Numbered from the stretch's first letter, positions 8,681 to 16,770 are shown. The stretch: 63,876 nucleotides of DNA from Proteiniphilum sp. (GCA_015478855.1 JADMKJ010000197.1:1-63876); one strand, 5' to 3'. The notes: generated by a model not told the origin, from the letters alone. Translations and numbers: made by a program.

Positions 8681-8743
8681 GCTGAAAGCTGACTGCTGAA
8701 AGCTGAAAGCTGATCACTGATCACTGACCGCTGATCGCTAAAA
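8681..8743 (+). repeat. Heptamer tandem repeat GCTGAAA
   Basis: Nine 7-bp units: GCTGAAA, GCTGACT, GCTGAAA, GCTGAAA, GCTGATC, ACTGATC, ACTGACC, GCTGATC, GCTAAAA. It ends 8 nt before the ATG of the second permease gene, so it occupies the leader where translation initiates. Confidence 0.85.
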
Positions 8744-8751
8744 AATATCAT

Positions 8752-9888
8752 ATGAAATCATTAAAATATCTCATCGAAAAAGAGTTTAAACAGATGTTCA
8801 GGAACCCGCTGATTCCAAGATTGATTGTGCTGTTTCCCACCATGGTGTTGCTGGTTTTTCCATGGGCAGTGAGTTTCGAGATAAAGAACATCAAAATTGA
8901 TGTGGTGGACCACAGCAAAAGTGTCTATTCAAGGCGCCTCACCGATAAGATTGCTGCTTCACAGTACTTTATATTAAACGATACGCCGCCCGATTATCAG
9001 ACAGCGATGATGAATATGGAACAGGGTGAGACAGATATGATCCTGGAGATCCCTGCTTCATTCGACAAGGAGATGGTGAAAAGCAGATCTACGGGAGTAG
9101 GTGTGGCTGTCAACGCTGTTAACGGTACACAGGGTCTGCTGGGGAGTAATTACATCATGCAGATCGCGAACGAATTTTCGACTGATCTTCGCGGAGAACT
9201 GATGCATACCATGCCTGCACAATCACGCGCATCGATGATGCGGATGCCGCAGATAGAGATCATCCCGCAATACAGGTTTAATCCGGCGTTGGACTATAAA
9301 AACTTCATGATCCCCGGCTTCATGGTGCTGCTGCTCACGATCATCTGCGGTATCCTGCCTGCACTGAATATCGTGATGGAGAAAGAGAACGGCACCATTC
9401 AACAGATCAATGTGACCCCGGTAAGCAGGATCGGCTTTATCCTGGCCAAGCTGATTCCTTTCTGGATTGTAGGTCTGGTGGTGATGATCATCTCTGTCAC
9501 GGTGACATACCTGATGTATGGTCTATGGCCGGCAGGGAGTATGCTGGCAGTGCTTTTCTCTGCTATTGTCTTTATCTTCTCCATATCGGGTCTGGGGATC
9601 ATCATCTCAAACTATTCCGAGAATATGCAGCAGGCAAGCTTTCTGGTGATGTTCTTTATCCTGATCCTGATACTGCTTGGCGGTATGTTCACCCCTGTTT
9701 CCAGCATGCCCTCCTGGGCCAGGGTGATTGCAGCGGTGAACCCGTTCAATTACCTGACAAAAACCTTCCGGATGCTCTATCTGAACGGCAGCACACTGGC
9801 TGATGTGTCGGGGAACCTGCTGATATTGGGTATCATTGCTGTAATCCTCAATGGCTGGGCAGTGCTCAGCTATAAGAAGAGAGGATGA
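8752..9888 (+). CDS. ABC-2 type permease, second of two
   Basis: Partner membrane subunit. The topology is as in the first permease: one N-terminal membrane helix (residues of about 20-40), a large extracytoplasmic loop and five helices near the C terminus, with the ABC-2 patch MEKENGTIQQINVTPVS. At 378 residues it has the family length. The protein begins MKSLKYLIEKEFKQMFRNP, a cytoplasmic amphipathic start shared by these permeases. The preceding 191 nt consist almost entirely of tandem repeats. The pldA-like gene starts a few tens of bases downstream. Confidence 0.92.
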   Translation: MKSLKYLIEKEFKQMFRNPLIPRLIVLFPTMVLLVFPWAVSFEIKNIKIDVVDHSKSVYSRRLTDKIAASQYFILNDTPPDYQTAMMNMEQGETDMILEIPASFDKEMVKSRSTGVGVAVNAVNGTQGLLGSNYIMQIANEFSTDLRGELMHTMPAQSRASMMRMPQIEIIPQYRFNPALDYKNFMIPGFMVLLLTIICGILPALNIVMEKENGTIQQINVTPVSRIGFILAKLIPFWIVGLVVMIISVTVTYLMYGLWPAGSMLAVLFSAIVFIFSISGLGIIISNYSENMQQASFLVMFFILILILLGGMFTPVSSMPSWARVIAAVNPFNYLTKTFRMLYLNGSTLADVSGNLLILGIIAVILNGWAVLSYKKRG

Positions 9889-9930
9889 AGCTGATATGAT
9901 GAACGAATGTTGAACACAGCGTGTAGTGAA

Positions 9931-10842
9931 ATGAAACATTTATTTTTGTTACCCGTCATCCTGATGCTGCTTGTATTTATGCCTGATATAAATGCTCAGT
10001 CAGAAGCAAGCCCTGCCGATTCAACAAAGTGGCCTCTTAAGCGTCTTATTGAAGGTGCAAAATCAAAGATAGCATACGACAGGCAAGAGTTGACCATGAC
10101 AGAAGATGATATTATCAGGAGAATGGACTCCCTCCCACCCTTTTCCATCTACAAAGACAACTTTTTTATTACCGGCATTCCACTCAGAAGAGAGATCAGC
10201 GGAGAAACAGCCGACGCCAAATTCCAGATCAGTATCCGTCATCGCCTTACAACCAGCCGCTTACCCTTCGATTCGTTCCTCTTCCTGACCTATACACAGA
10301 AGTCGTTTTGGAATATCTACCGTAAATCCGCACCTTTCAGGGATAGTAACTACAATCCCGGTATTGGATTGGGAAGATATATAATTGTTGATAATCAGCT
10401 CACAGGGGCTGTGTTCCTGCAGCTCGAACATGAATCCAATGGACGCGACGAGGAAGAGTCACGGAGTATCAACTGGATCGGCTTAAGCGGCAAATATTAC
10501 ATTACCTCCAATCTTGCAGTCAGATTCAAGGTCGTCGTGCCTTTCCTTCCGGATGAAACAAACAGCGATATACTTGATTACAGGGGGACAGGTTTTTATT
10601 CTGTTGACTACAAGACATCGAACAACCGATGGTGGCTGTCAGGTACTTACAGCCCGAAAAAAAGTGTAAAGGCACTCAATCTCCGGTTGAGTGCCGGCTA
10701 CAAGATCTCGGACAGATTCAATCAATATATCTTCGGAGAACTATACAGCGGCACCGGTGACAGCCTGCTTGATTACAACCGAAAAGATCTGCAGTTGCGT
10801 GCAGGGATCTGCATCAAACCCGCTTTTTTTGATGTGTTTTAA
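9931..10842 (+). CDS. pldA: Outer-membrane phospholipase A1 (OMPLA)
   Basis: Calcium-dependent outer-membrane lipase that hydrolyses phospholipids misplaced in the outer leaflet. The OMPLA active-site pattern is present: HESNG gives His and Ser two residues apart, and SRSIN places Asn twelve residues after the Ser, the same spacing as His142, Ser144 and Asn156 of E. coli OMPLA. The upstream stretch YTQKSFWNIY and APFRDSNYNPGIGLG also matches the family. I prefer ATG 9931 because it opens directly with a signal peptide. An in-frame ATG at 9907 is the alternative. It closes the efflux operon. Confidence 0.88.
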   Translation: MKHLFLLPVILMLLVFMPDINAQSEASPADSTKWPLKRLIEGAKSKIAYDRQELTMTEDDIIRRMDSLPPFSIYKDNFFITGIPLRREISGETADAKFQISIRHRLTTSRLPFDSFLFLTYTQKSFWNIYRKSAPFRDSNYNPGIGLGRYIIVDNQLTGAVFLQLEHESNGRDEEESRSINWIGLSGKYYITSNLAVRFKVVVPFLPDETNSDILDYRGTGFYSVDYKTSNNRWWLSGTYSPKKSVKALNLRLSAGYKISDRFNQYIFGELYSGTGDSLLDYNRKDLQLRAGICIKPAFFDVF

Positions 10843-10902
10843 TCCACGGGATGACACTACGAATAAGATGGCACGCATTGGAGATAATGTCCTACCCGTT
10901 GC

Positions 10903-11955
10903 TTATGATTTCAGGGTTTGGGGGAAGTATCTCCTGGTGTTGTTGGCAATGCGCACCAGCATCAGCATCACCGGCACCTCCACCAGCACCCCTACCGTGG
11001 TTGCCAGGGCTGCTCCCGACTCAAGCCCGAAGAGTGAGATAGCCACGGCGACAGCCAGCTCGAAGAAGTTGCTTGCCCCGATCATGCCGGCAGGGGCGGC
11101 CACATCATGCGGCAGCCTCCATGCTTTAGCCCACCCGTAGGCGATGAAGAAGATCAGCACCGTCTGAATGATCAGCGGAATGGCAATCAACAGGATATGA
11201 AGCGGGTTCTGCAGGATGGTATCACCCTGGAACGAGAAGAGGATGATCAGCGTGAGCAGCAACCCCCCCACGGTGATGTTGTTGAATTTCTTTATAAAGA
11301 CATTGTTGAAGTAGTCGATCCCCCGCCTTTTCACCACGTAGATGCGTGTGAGCATACCGGCCAGCAGCGGCACTACCACGAAGAGCACCACCGAGAGGAA
11401 GAGCGTATCCCAGGGTATGGCGATCCCTCCTATGCCGAGTAGCAGACCCACGATAGGGACAAACGCCACCAGGATGATCAGGTCGTTCAGCGCCACCTGC
11501 ACCAGGGTATAGGCTGCATCACCCCGGGTGAGGTGACTCCAGACGAACACCATGGCGGTACAGGGAGCAGCGCCCAGCAGCACCGCGCCGGCAAGGTACT
11601 GGTCGGCCAGCGCAGCGGGGATAAGCGACTTGAACACCACGAAAAAGAAGAACCATGCGATGGCGAACATGGTGAAGGGTTTGATCAGCCAGTTGGTCAC
11701 CCCGGTGATCAGGATACCTTTCGGCTTTCTGCCCACATTTTTCACGCTGTTGAAATCTACCTTTAACATCATGGGGAATATCATCAGCCATATAAGGATG
11801 GCTACCGGAATAGAGACATTGGCGTACTCGAACTGATGCAGTGTGGCAGGTACGGATGGGATATAGAGACCGATCAGAATGCCCGCCACAATACAGATGG
11901 CTACCCAGAGTGTGAGGGTTCGTTCAAAAAAACTTATGCCTTGACTTTTCTTCAT
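10903..11955 (-). CDS. acr3: ACR3-type arsenite efflux permease
   Basis: Secondary transporter exporting As(III) across the inner membrane. It has about ten membrane segments in 350 residues. The conserved ACR3 cysteine lies in LLGAAPCTAMVFVWS and the conserved Glu in GASNFFELAVAVA, both known to be essential in ACR3 proteins. It is the last gene of the minus-strand arsenic operon, 55 nt after arsM. The 3' end converges on pldA with a 60-nt gap in which I see no clear terminator. Confidence 0.93.
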   Translation of the reverse strand: MKKSQGISFFERTLTLWVAICIVAGILIGLYIPSVPATLHQFEYANVSIPVAILIWLMIFPMMLKVDFNSVKNVGRKPKGILITGVTNWLIKPFTMFAIAWFFFFVVFKSLIPAALADQYLAGAVLLGAAPCTAMVFVWSHLTRGDAAYTLVQVALNDLIILVAFVPIVGLLLGIGGIAIPWDTLFLSVVLFVVVPLLAGMLTRIYVVKRRGIDYFNNVFIKKFNNITVGGLLLTLIILFSFQGDTILQNPLHILLIAIPLIIQTVLIFFIAYGWAKAWRLPHDVAAPAGMIGASNFFELAVAVAISLFGLESGAALATTVGVLVEVPVMLMLVRIANNTRRYFPQTLKS

Positions 11956-12010
11956 ATTTTTTATTTTATAATTGAAATTTATCTGTTTTTTGTAAACAGT
12001 AAATTGGAAA

Positions 12011-12817
12011 TTAATTTTTATATCCCGATACCGTAATGCTGTAAATACCGGTATTACTATCTTTAAAACGGATACTCTCTGTACCGGATAGATACTTAAC
12101 CATTATCTCCTTAGGGATCAGGATTTCTTTTTGTTTGTGAATGGTGATATTTTTAAATCCCTGCAGTGCTATGATGCTGAGATATTCACTTATCTCAATT
12201 GCACCCGAAACACAACCTACGTACATCTCGGCATCATTCTTTAACGCTTCGGGTAGATTGCCTTTGAGCACCACATCAGAAACGCAGAAATGTCCCGAAG
12301 GTTTTAAGACCCTCATCATTTCAGCAAAGGCTTTATTTTTGTCAGGTACAAGGTTCAACACACAATTGGAGACGATTACATCAAATGTACTGTCGGTAAA
12401 AGGCATCTCTTCAATATCGCCTTTCACAAACGAAACGTTCGTATGTCCAAGCTTATGGGCATTTTCAACTGCTCTGCTGACCATGGCGTCAGTGAAATCC
12501 AAACCGGTTACCCTGCCGGTATCACCAACAATGGCTCGCGCAACAAAGCAATCATTTCCAGCACCACTTCCAAGGTCAAGCAGATGATCTCCTCTCTTTA
12601 TATCCGCAAATTGGGTAGGGATACCACAGCCTAAACCCAAATCGGCTTCCGGATTGTAGCCTTCCACATGTTGATATTCATCGCCAATCATGCTGAATTC
12701 CAGTTCTCCACAACATCCCGAAGATTCGCAACAGGATAATGGAGCCATTTGTAAACTGCGATTGGCAATAGCTCCATACTTTTTCTTTACCACCTCTTTT
12801 AAATCCACTGACTTCAT
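12011..12817 (-). CDS. arsM: Arsenite S-adenosylmethionine methyltransferase
   Basis: Methylates As(III) with SAM to mono-, di- and trimethyl species. It has a Rossmann SAM-binding motif (LLDLGSGAGNDCF) and the three conserved arsenic-binding cysteines: Cys64 in GLGCGIP, Cys152 in VSNCVLNL and Cys202 in YVGCVSGA, corresponding to Cys72, Cys174 and Cys224 of CmArsM. Two extra Cys pairs (29-30, 35-36) lie near the N terminus. The start overlaps the arsC stop by 4 nt (ATGA), indicating translational coupling. Confidence 0.93.
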   Translation of the reverse strand: MKSVDLKEVVKKKYGAIANRSLQMAPLSCCESSGCCGELEFSMIGDEYQHVEGYNPEADLGLGCGIPTQFADIKRGDHLLDLGSGAGNDCFVARAIVGDTGRVTGLDFTDAMVSRAVENAHKLGHTNVSFVKGDIEEMPFTDSTFDVIVSNCVLNLVPDKNKAFAEMMRVLKPSGHFCVSDVVLKGNLPEALKNDAEMYVGCVSGAIEISEYLSIIALQGFKNITIHKQKEILIPKEIMVKYLSGTESIRFKDSNTGIYSITVSGYKN

Positions 12818-13239
12818 AACTGAGGTTTTAATTGCTCAACATACAGTTGATGAAAATCTTTTTTTATCTGATCGCGAATCCTGTAAAACTCACTCAAAAT
12901 AAATTCTTCAGATCCTTTTGCATGGGATGGGTCCTCATAGCCCATGTGCAACCGCTGTTTCACTTTCCCCGTAAAAAGAGGACATGTTTCGTTGGCATGG
13001 TCACATACCGTAATCACATAATCCCATTCATCTTTGATGTACTGGTCTACCATTTGGGGCGTATGATTGCTGATATCAATCCCCACCTCTTTCATCACTT
13101 TGACGGCGGTTTGGTTTACCTGCCGGGCAGGTTCGGTTCCGGCCGAACGAACAGTTAACTTCTCATCGAAACGCTGCAAAAAACCATGTGCCATCTGGCT
13201 GCGGCAGCTGTTGCCGGTACAAAGAATAAGTATTTTCAT
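12814..13239 (-). CDS. arsC: Arsenate reductase, thioredoxin-coupled type
   Basis: Reduces As(V) to As(III). It has the low-molecular-weight phosphatase fold with P-loop CTGNSCRS (catalytic Cys7, Arg13) and the resolving pair Cys79 and Cys86 (VCDHANETCP) that identifies the thioredoxin-dependent class, as in Staphylococcus and Bacillus ArsC. The Asp of the DPSH segment replaces the usual DPA. The length of 141 residues is typical. It is coupled to arsM and lies 71 nt after the permease gene. The thioredoxin-like protein upstream could be its reductant. Confidence 0.93.
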   Translation of the reverse strand: MKILILCTGNSCRSQMAHGFLQRFDEKLTVRSAGTEPARQVNQTAVKVMKEVGIDISNHTPQMVDQYIKDEWDYVITVCDHANETCPLFTGKVKQRLHMGYEDPSHAKGSEEFILSEFYRIRDQIKKDFHQLYVEQLKPQL

Positions 13240-13310
13240 CTTGAAATAAATTAAATTGATTTTTAAAATGTGAACTATTATAACAGAATCGTGTTACCAA
13301 CGGTTTAGTT

Positions 13311-14654
13311 TCAAAAAAACGTACCATAGACAAGACCTGAGAAGGTAGCCATGATCATCACCAGCACCACGTATACAAGCGTCTTCCTGGTCCCCATCAC
13401 ACCACGGATCACCAGCATGTTGGGTAGTGAGAGCGAGGGTCCCGCAAGCAGCAGTGCCAGCGCGGGACCTTTACCCATACCACTGGAAAGCAGTCCCTGC
13501 ACAATAGGTACCTCGGTGAGCGTGGCAAAATACATGAATGCCCCGGTGAAGCTGGCGAAGAAGTTGGAGAAAAGAGAGTTCCCTCCTACTGCCCACTCGA
13601 TCCACTCGTTGGGCACCACGCCGGGAATGGCCACATTGTCGTGCGTCGATCCCAACAGGAACCCGGCGGTCACCACCCCGATGGCCAGCAGCGGCATGAT
13701 CTGCTTGGCAAAACCCCAGGCAGAGAGCGTCCACTCCCTGTTCTCCTCATCGTTCCGGTCGAAGAGGGTCACCACAGCAAGCGCGGCTATACCCACAACC
13801 ATCGGCACCATCGGCGCCAGTTTTGGGTCGGGGATAAAATGGCCGGCAAGAAGTGCCGACAGTGCTGTTGCAACAACACCCAGCAATACCCACTGCCATT
13901 TAATCTTCAGAATCTTTATCAGCGACCAGGCAAGCATCAGCGACAGGAAGCCGGTGATGTACCATTTGTAGCTGAAGAGATAGAACCATACACTTGCAGT
14001 GTCACCTGATGCGGGTGCACCCCAGTTGGCAGCCACCAGGATAAGCACCAGCGTAAAAAAGTGGAACATCGTCTGCCACACCGGACGTTTTGCCGGTGGT
14101 GCCTCGAAGTTCATCTGCTCCTCCTGCTTTGCTTTCTCCTCCTTGCGGTAGATAAATGCCATCACCAGTCCGATAATGACCGAGAAAAGGACAGCTCCAA
14201 TCATCCGCGCAATCCCCATCTCCGTACCGAGGATGCTCCAGGTGAGGATGATGGAGAGGATGCTGATGGCTGGTCCCGAGTAGAGGAACGCTACTGCCGG
14301 TCCCAATCCTGCTCCCCGCTTATAGATACTTGTAAAGAGAGGGAGGATGGTGCAGGAGCAGACTGCCAGGATGGCTCCGGAAACAGAGGCCACTGTATAG
14401 GAAAGCCATCTGTTTGCATTCGCTCCAAAGTAACGGATCACCGATCCCTGGCTGATGAATACCGCGATCACCCCGGCAATGAAAAAAGCCGGGAGCAGAC
14501 AGAGGATCACATGCTCCTGTGCGTACCATTTAGAGAGATCGAGGGTGGCAACGATGGCGGTCATAAATCGCTCACTGCTGATGGGAAGAAAGAAGATCAA
14601 CCCAAAAATTAGCACCATCAAGCCCAGATATTTTAATTCTTTTTTTGTATCCAT
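13311..14654 (-). CDS. arsP: ArsP-type (DUF318) permease
   Basis: Polytopic membrane protein of the DUF318 permease family, some members of which (ArsP) export trivalent organoarsenicals such as methylarsenite. It shows the two repeated family signatures: AVCSCTILPLFTSIYKRG with a Cys-Ser-Cys near the start, and the second-half pattern TLTEVPIVQGLLSSGMGKGP. The length of 447 residues and ten or more hydrophobic segments fit. The symbol rests on family plus context, and DUF318 proteins have other possible substrates. It sits mid-operon between the thioredoxin-like gene and arsC. Confidence 0.8.
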   Translation of the reverse strand: MDTKKELKYLGLMVLIFGLIFFLPISSERFMTAIVATLDLSKWYAQEHVILCLLPAFFIAGVIAVFISQGSVIRYFGANANRWLSYTVASVSGAILAVCSCTILPLFTSIYKRGAGLGPAVAFLYSGPAISILSIILTWSILGTEMGIARMIGAVLFSVIIGLVMAFIYRKEEKAKQEEQMNFEAPPAKRPVWQTMFHFFTLVLILVAANWGAPASGDTASVWFYLFSYKWYITGFLSLMLAWSLIKILKIKWQWVLLGVVATALSALLAGHFIPDPKLAPMVPMVVGIAALAVVTLFDRNDEENREWTLSAWGFAKQIMPLLAIGVVTAGFLLGSTHDNVAIPGVVPNEWIEWAVGGNSLFSNFFASFTGAFMYFATLTEVPIVQGLLSSGMGKGPALALLLAGPSLSLPNMLVIRGVMGTRKTLVYVVLVMIMATFSGLVYGTFF

Positions 14655-14726
14655 TTTTTATTCTTTAGACAATACAATCTCATTCCACGTGAGTGTCGCG
14701 GTTGACAGAATAGCACCTACTGCTAT

Positions 14727-14960
14727 TTAAAGACCTATAATCTTTTTTATCTCTGCCTCGGATGGTACATGCCCTTTCACCTTCACCTCACCGTCGACCA
14801 CCACTGCCGGTGTCGTCATCACGTTATACTTCATGATCTCCATGATGTCCTCCACCTTACGCAGTGTCACCTCTGCTCCGCTCTGATCCACCACTTTTCT
14901 GATGGCGTCGTAGGTCAAAACGCATTTTTTGCAACCCGGTCCCAATACCAATACTTCCAT
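14727..14960 (-). CDS. Small thioredoxin-like redox protein, possible ArsE
   Basis: A 77-residue cytoplasmic protein of the small redox-active disulfide (thioredoxin-like) family. The active site CKKC is at residues 10-13, and a cis-Pro follows in VMTTPAVVVDGEV. It lies 72 nt before the ArsP-type gene and 51 nt after the arsG-like gene. In the arsEFG set reported for nitroaromatic arsenicals, ArsE is, as I recall, a protein of this kind. That identity is inferred from context. Passing electrons to the arsF or arsC product is equally possible. Confidence 0.75.
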   Translation of the reverse strand: MEVLVLGPGCKKCVLTYDAIRKVVDQSGAEVTLRKVEDIMEIMKYNVMTTPAVVVDGEVKVKGHVPSEAEIKKIIGL

Positions 14961-15011
14961 AATTATTTATCTTTTTTGATTGTTATTTGTTGATGTTCTT
15001 CTTTCATTATT

Positions 15012-15713
15012 TCAGAGGCTGATGATGATATAATAAGCGCCCACAATAATAAATACGGTAGCAACGACTCGCTTGAACCACTTTTGAAAACTGTTCATCC
15101 TGTTGTAGAACTTACCTATATTGCTCACGCTATAGGCCAGCAGCCAGGCGATGATGATTACCGGAAGACCTGTGGCTATGGCAAAAATCGGCGGTAGCAG
15201 GAGTCCCGATGTGGAGGCGATCGTCATCGGAATCAATCCTCCGAAGTAGAGCATCCCGCTATAGGGACAGAACGCCAGTGCGAACAGCAGTCCCAGCAGG
15301 AAAGCATCCCAGTAGGTTTTCTTTCCCTTTTTATTGCCTAACTTCTCCGTCAGCCTGCCCACTCCGGGGAGGTTCAACTGTATGATATCGAGCATAAAGA
15401 TGCCGATCACAAGTAAAGCCACACCTAGCCAGATACCGCCGAGAACCTGCAATTGACCGGCAATCTTAAACTGGCTTGCACCGAAAAAGAAGAGCATGCC
15501 AAGCGTGGTATAGGTAAACATCCTTCCCAGCGTATAAAATAGGCCGTTGAATAAAACACGTTTCTTGATACCGATATCTTTGCTCAGATAAGCAGTTGCC
15601 GTGATATTTGTCGCCAGAGGACAAGGGCTGATGGCCGTCATCAGGCCGAGCAGGAACGCTGTGAGCAGTGGCCAGCCGGAGCCTTCCGTCAGGCTCTGTA
15701 GAAAATTCATCAT
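15012..15713 (-). CDS. arsG: ArsG-like membrane protein (CcdA/DsbD family fold)
   Basis: Six-helix membrane protein of 233 residues, homologous in pattern to CcdA/DsbD electron carriers. It has paired Pro-flanked cysteines, Cys31 in AISPCPLATN and Cys149 in LAFCPYSG, one in each half. NCBI families name relatives aromatic aminobenzylarsenical efflux permease ArsG. The Cys pair makes transmembrane electron transfer to the ArsF-like lipoprotein an alternative to efflux. It is 21 nt downstream of arsF, and both lie in the arsenic operon. Confidence 0.78.
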   Translation of the reverse strand: MMNFLQSLTEGSGWPLLTAFLLGLMTAISPCPLATNITATAYLSKDIGIKKRVLFNGLFYTLGRMFTYTTLGMLFFFGASQFKIAGQLQVLGGIWLGVALLVIGIFMLDIIQLNLPGVGRLTEKLGNKKGKKTYWDAFLLGLLFALAFCPYSGMLYFGGLIPMTIASTSGLLLPPIFAIATGLPVIIIAWLLAYSVSNIGKFYNRMNSFQKWFKRVVATVFIIVGAYYIIISL

Positions 15714-15734
15714 TGTTCAGCGCTATTCTTTCTT

Positions 15735-16187
15735 TTAAAGCCTTTGCTCCACCTCACTCTTCAGTTTCTCTCCCAAATCCTCAGGATTGTTCACGGCATT
15801 GGCAAATGCATACTGTGTCAGGTCGATATGGTCATCACCTTTTGCAATGATCAGCGCGTTCCATGTCACACCATACCTGTCCACAAGTTCCTTGTTCACT
15901 GCTTCATCGGTCTTTATTTCCAAAAATTGCACTTTCTGATTGTCACCATACATCCGGTTCACTGTTTCCTGAGCGGAATTTTGAACAGCTATACATGTCT
16001 TACAGCGTTGTTTGCCGTGAAAATAATAGACATAGACTGTAGAAGAATCAGCGCTTGCAACTGAGGTTACTTCTGAGGTGCTTACGGTTGTATTTACAGA
16101 AGCATCCGCTGAATCTGTTTTTTTCTCGTTTGTACCACAGGAGGTTAAGGTGATAGCTGCCAATAGGATAAAAAGAACTCGTTTCAT
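15735..16187 (-). CDS. arsF: ArsF-like thioredoxin-fold lipoprotein
   Basis: Exported lipoprotein (LTSC lipobox, Cys17) followed by a Ser/Thr-rich linker and a thioredoxin-like domain with CKTC at residues 62-65 (YYFHGKQRCKTC). Relatives are named nitrophenyl compound nitroreductase subunit ArsF, a component of the arsEFG set. The fold and location suggest a redox partner of the CcdA-like ArsG protein encoded next to it. Direct nitro-group reduction by this protein is not evident from the sequence. Confidence 0.75.
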   Translation of the reverse strand: MKRVLFILLAAITLTSCGTNEKKTDSADASVNTTVSTSEVTSVASADSSTVYVYYFHGKQRCKTCIAVQNSAQETVNRMYGDNQKVQFLEIKTDEAVNKELVDRYGVTWNALIIAKGDDHIDLTQYAFANAVNNPEDLGEKLKSEVEQRL

Positions 16188-16220
16188 AGGTTTAAATTTT
16201 AATTGGTTTATTGAAGAGAT

Positions 16221-16237
16221 TTCGTTTAAATTTCGAA
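16221..16237. promoter_or_regulatory. Possible third ArsR site before arsF
   Basis: TTCG (16221-16224) and CGAA (16234-16237) flank a 9-nt spacer. The two sites before arsR have the same arms with an 8-nt spacer. The spacing difference makes this a weak candidate. Confidence 0.25.
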
Positions 16238-16287
16238 TCTGTTAATTTGTTGCCGGGATCTTTCATGGGAGGTGAGACACAATTTCG

Positions 16288-16608
16288 TCAGCAGTAGCTT
16301 TTTACCTGTGCAATATTGTCAATAAAAGTCTTCATTATCTCACTTGTACGCTCCCAGTTTTGCTTGTTTATGCAATACTTCACTGTGGGAGGAGTGAACT
16401 CACCCTGTATCAATCCTGCCTCCTTCAGCTCATTCAGATGCTGTGAGAGAGTACTCTTGGCTACCGGTATGATCTCCGACATGTCGCCATGATAACAGCA
16501 GTTCTGGTTGGCCAGTAGTTGCAAAATGGCAATCCTTACCGGATGAGCCAACACCTTGGCGAGGCGGGAGATCGTAAGCTGCTCTTCTGTAAATTCTTTT
16601 TTTGACAT
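16288..16608 (-). CDS. arsR: ArsR/SmtB-family arsenic-responsive repressor
   Basis: Winged-helix repressor released from DNA by As(III). The recognition helix region is MSEIIPVAKSTLSQHLNELK. Potential metal ligands are Cys37-Cys38 (NQNCCYHGD), Cys79 and the terminal Cys106. This layout differs from the ELCVCDL site of classical E. coli ArsR but is common in Bacteroidetes. It is the first gene of the operon, and two matching operators cover its promoter. A 100-nt leader separates it from arsF. Confidence 0.9.
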   Translation of the reverse strand: MSKKEFTEEQLTISRLAKVLAHPVRIAILQLLANQNCCYHGDMSEIIPVAKSTLSQHLNELKEAGLIQGEFTPPTVKYCINKQNWERTSEIMKTFIDNIAQVKSYC

Positions 16609-16633
16609 ATCTGTTATCTGTAATTTGTTTCAG

Positions 16634-16649
16634 TTCGCAAATATACGAA
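16634..16649. promoter_or_regulatory. ArsR operator 1, enclosing the -7 box
   Basis: TTCGCAAATATACGAA: 4-bp inverted arms around 8 nt. Read on the minus strand it contains TATATTTG, the -7 element of the arsR promoter. Repressor binding here would block the promoter directly. Confidence 0.78.
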
Positions 16650-16668
16650 TAGTTGTTTAGTTCGCAAA
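16638..16668 (-). promoter_or_regulatory. Promoter of the arsenic operon
   Basis: On the minus strand, TTTG (16668-16665), a 19-nt spacer and TATATTTG (16645-16638) give an exact Bacteroidetes promoter. The arsR start codon is 29 nt further on. Both boxes lie within ArsR-like palindromes. Confidence 0.8.
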
Positions 16669-16676
16669 CAGACGAA
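16661..16676. promoter_or_regulatory. ArsR operator 2, enclosing the -33 box
   Basis: TTCGCAAACAGACGAA repeats the arms and first half of operator 1, 27 bp away. On the minus strand it contains the TTTG -33 element. Confidence 0.75.
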
Positions 16677-16770
16677 CAGTTTTTTATCTTTTCAATTAGT
16701 TGAAAAAAATATATCTTTACGGGAAATTCATTTTCCATGATAGTTGAGTGGAAAGAAAAACAGCATAAAG

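Noticed and set aside
8562-8743. CRISPR array
   Set aside because: The units are 7-8 bp and contiguous, with no spacers and no cas genes.
13641-14612. Plus-strand frames across the ArsP-type permease gene
   Set aside because: They are His/Arg/Gln-rich antisense frames of a long membrane protein gene and resemble no family.
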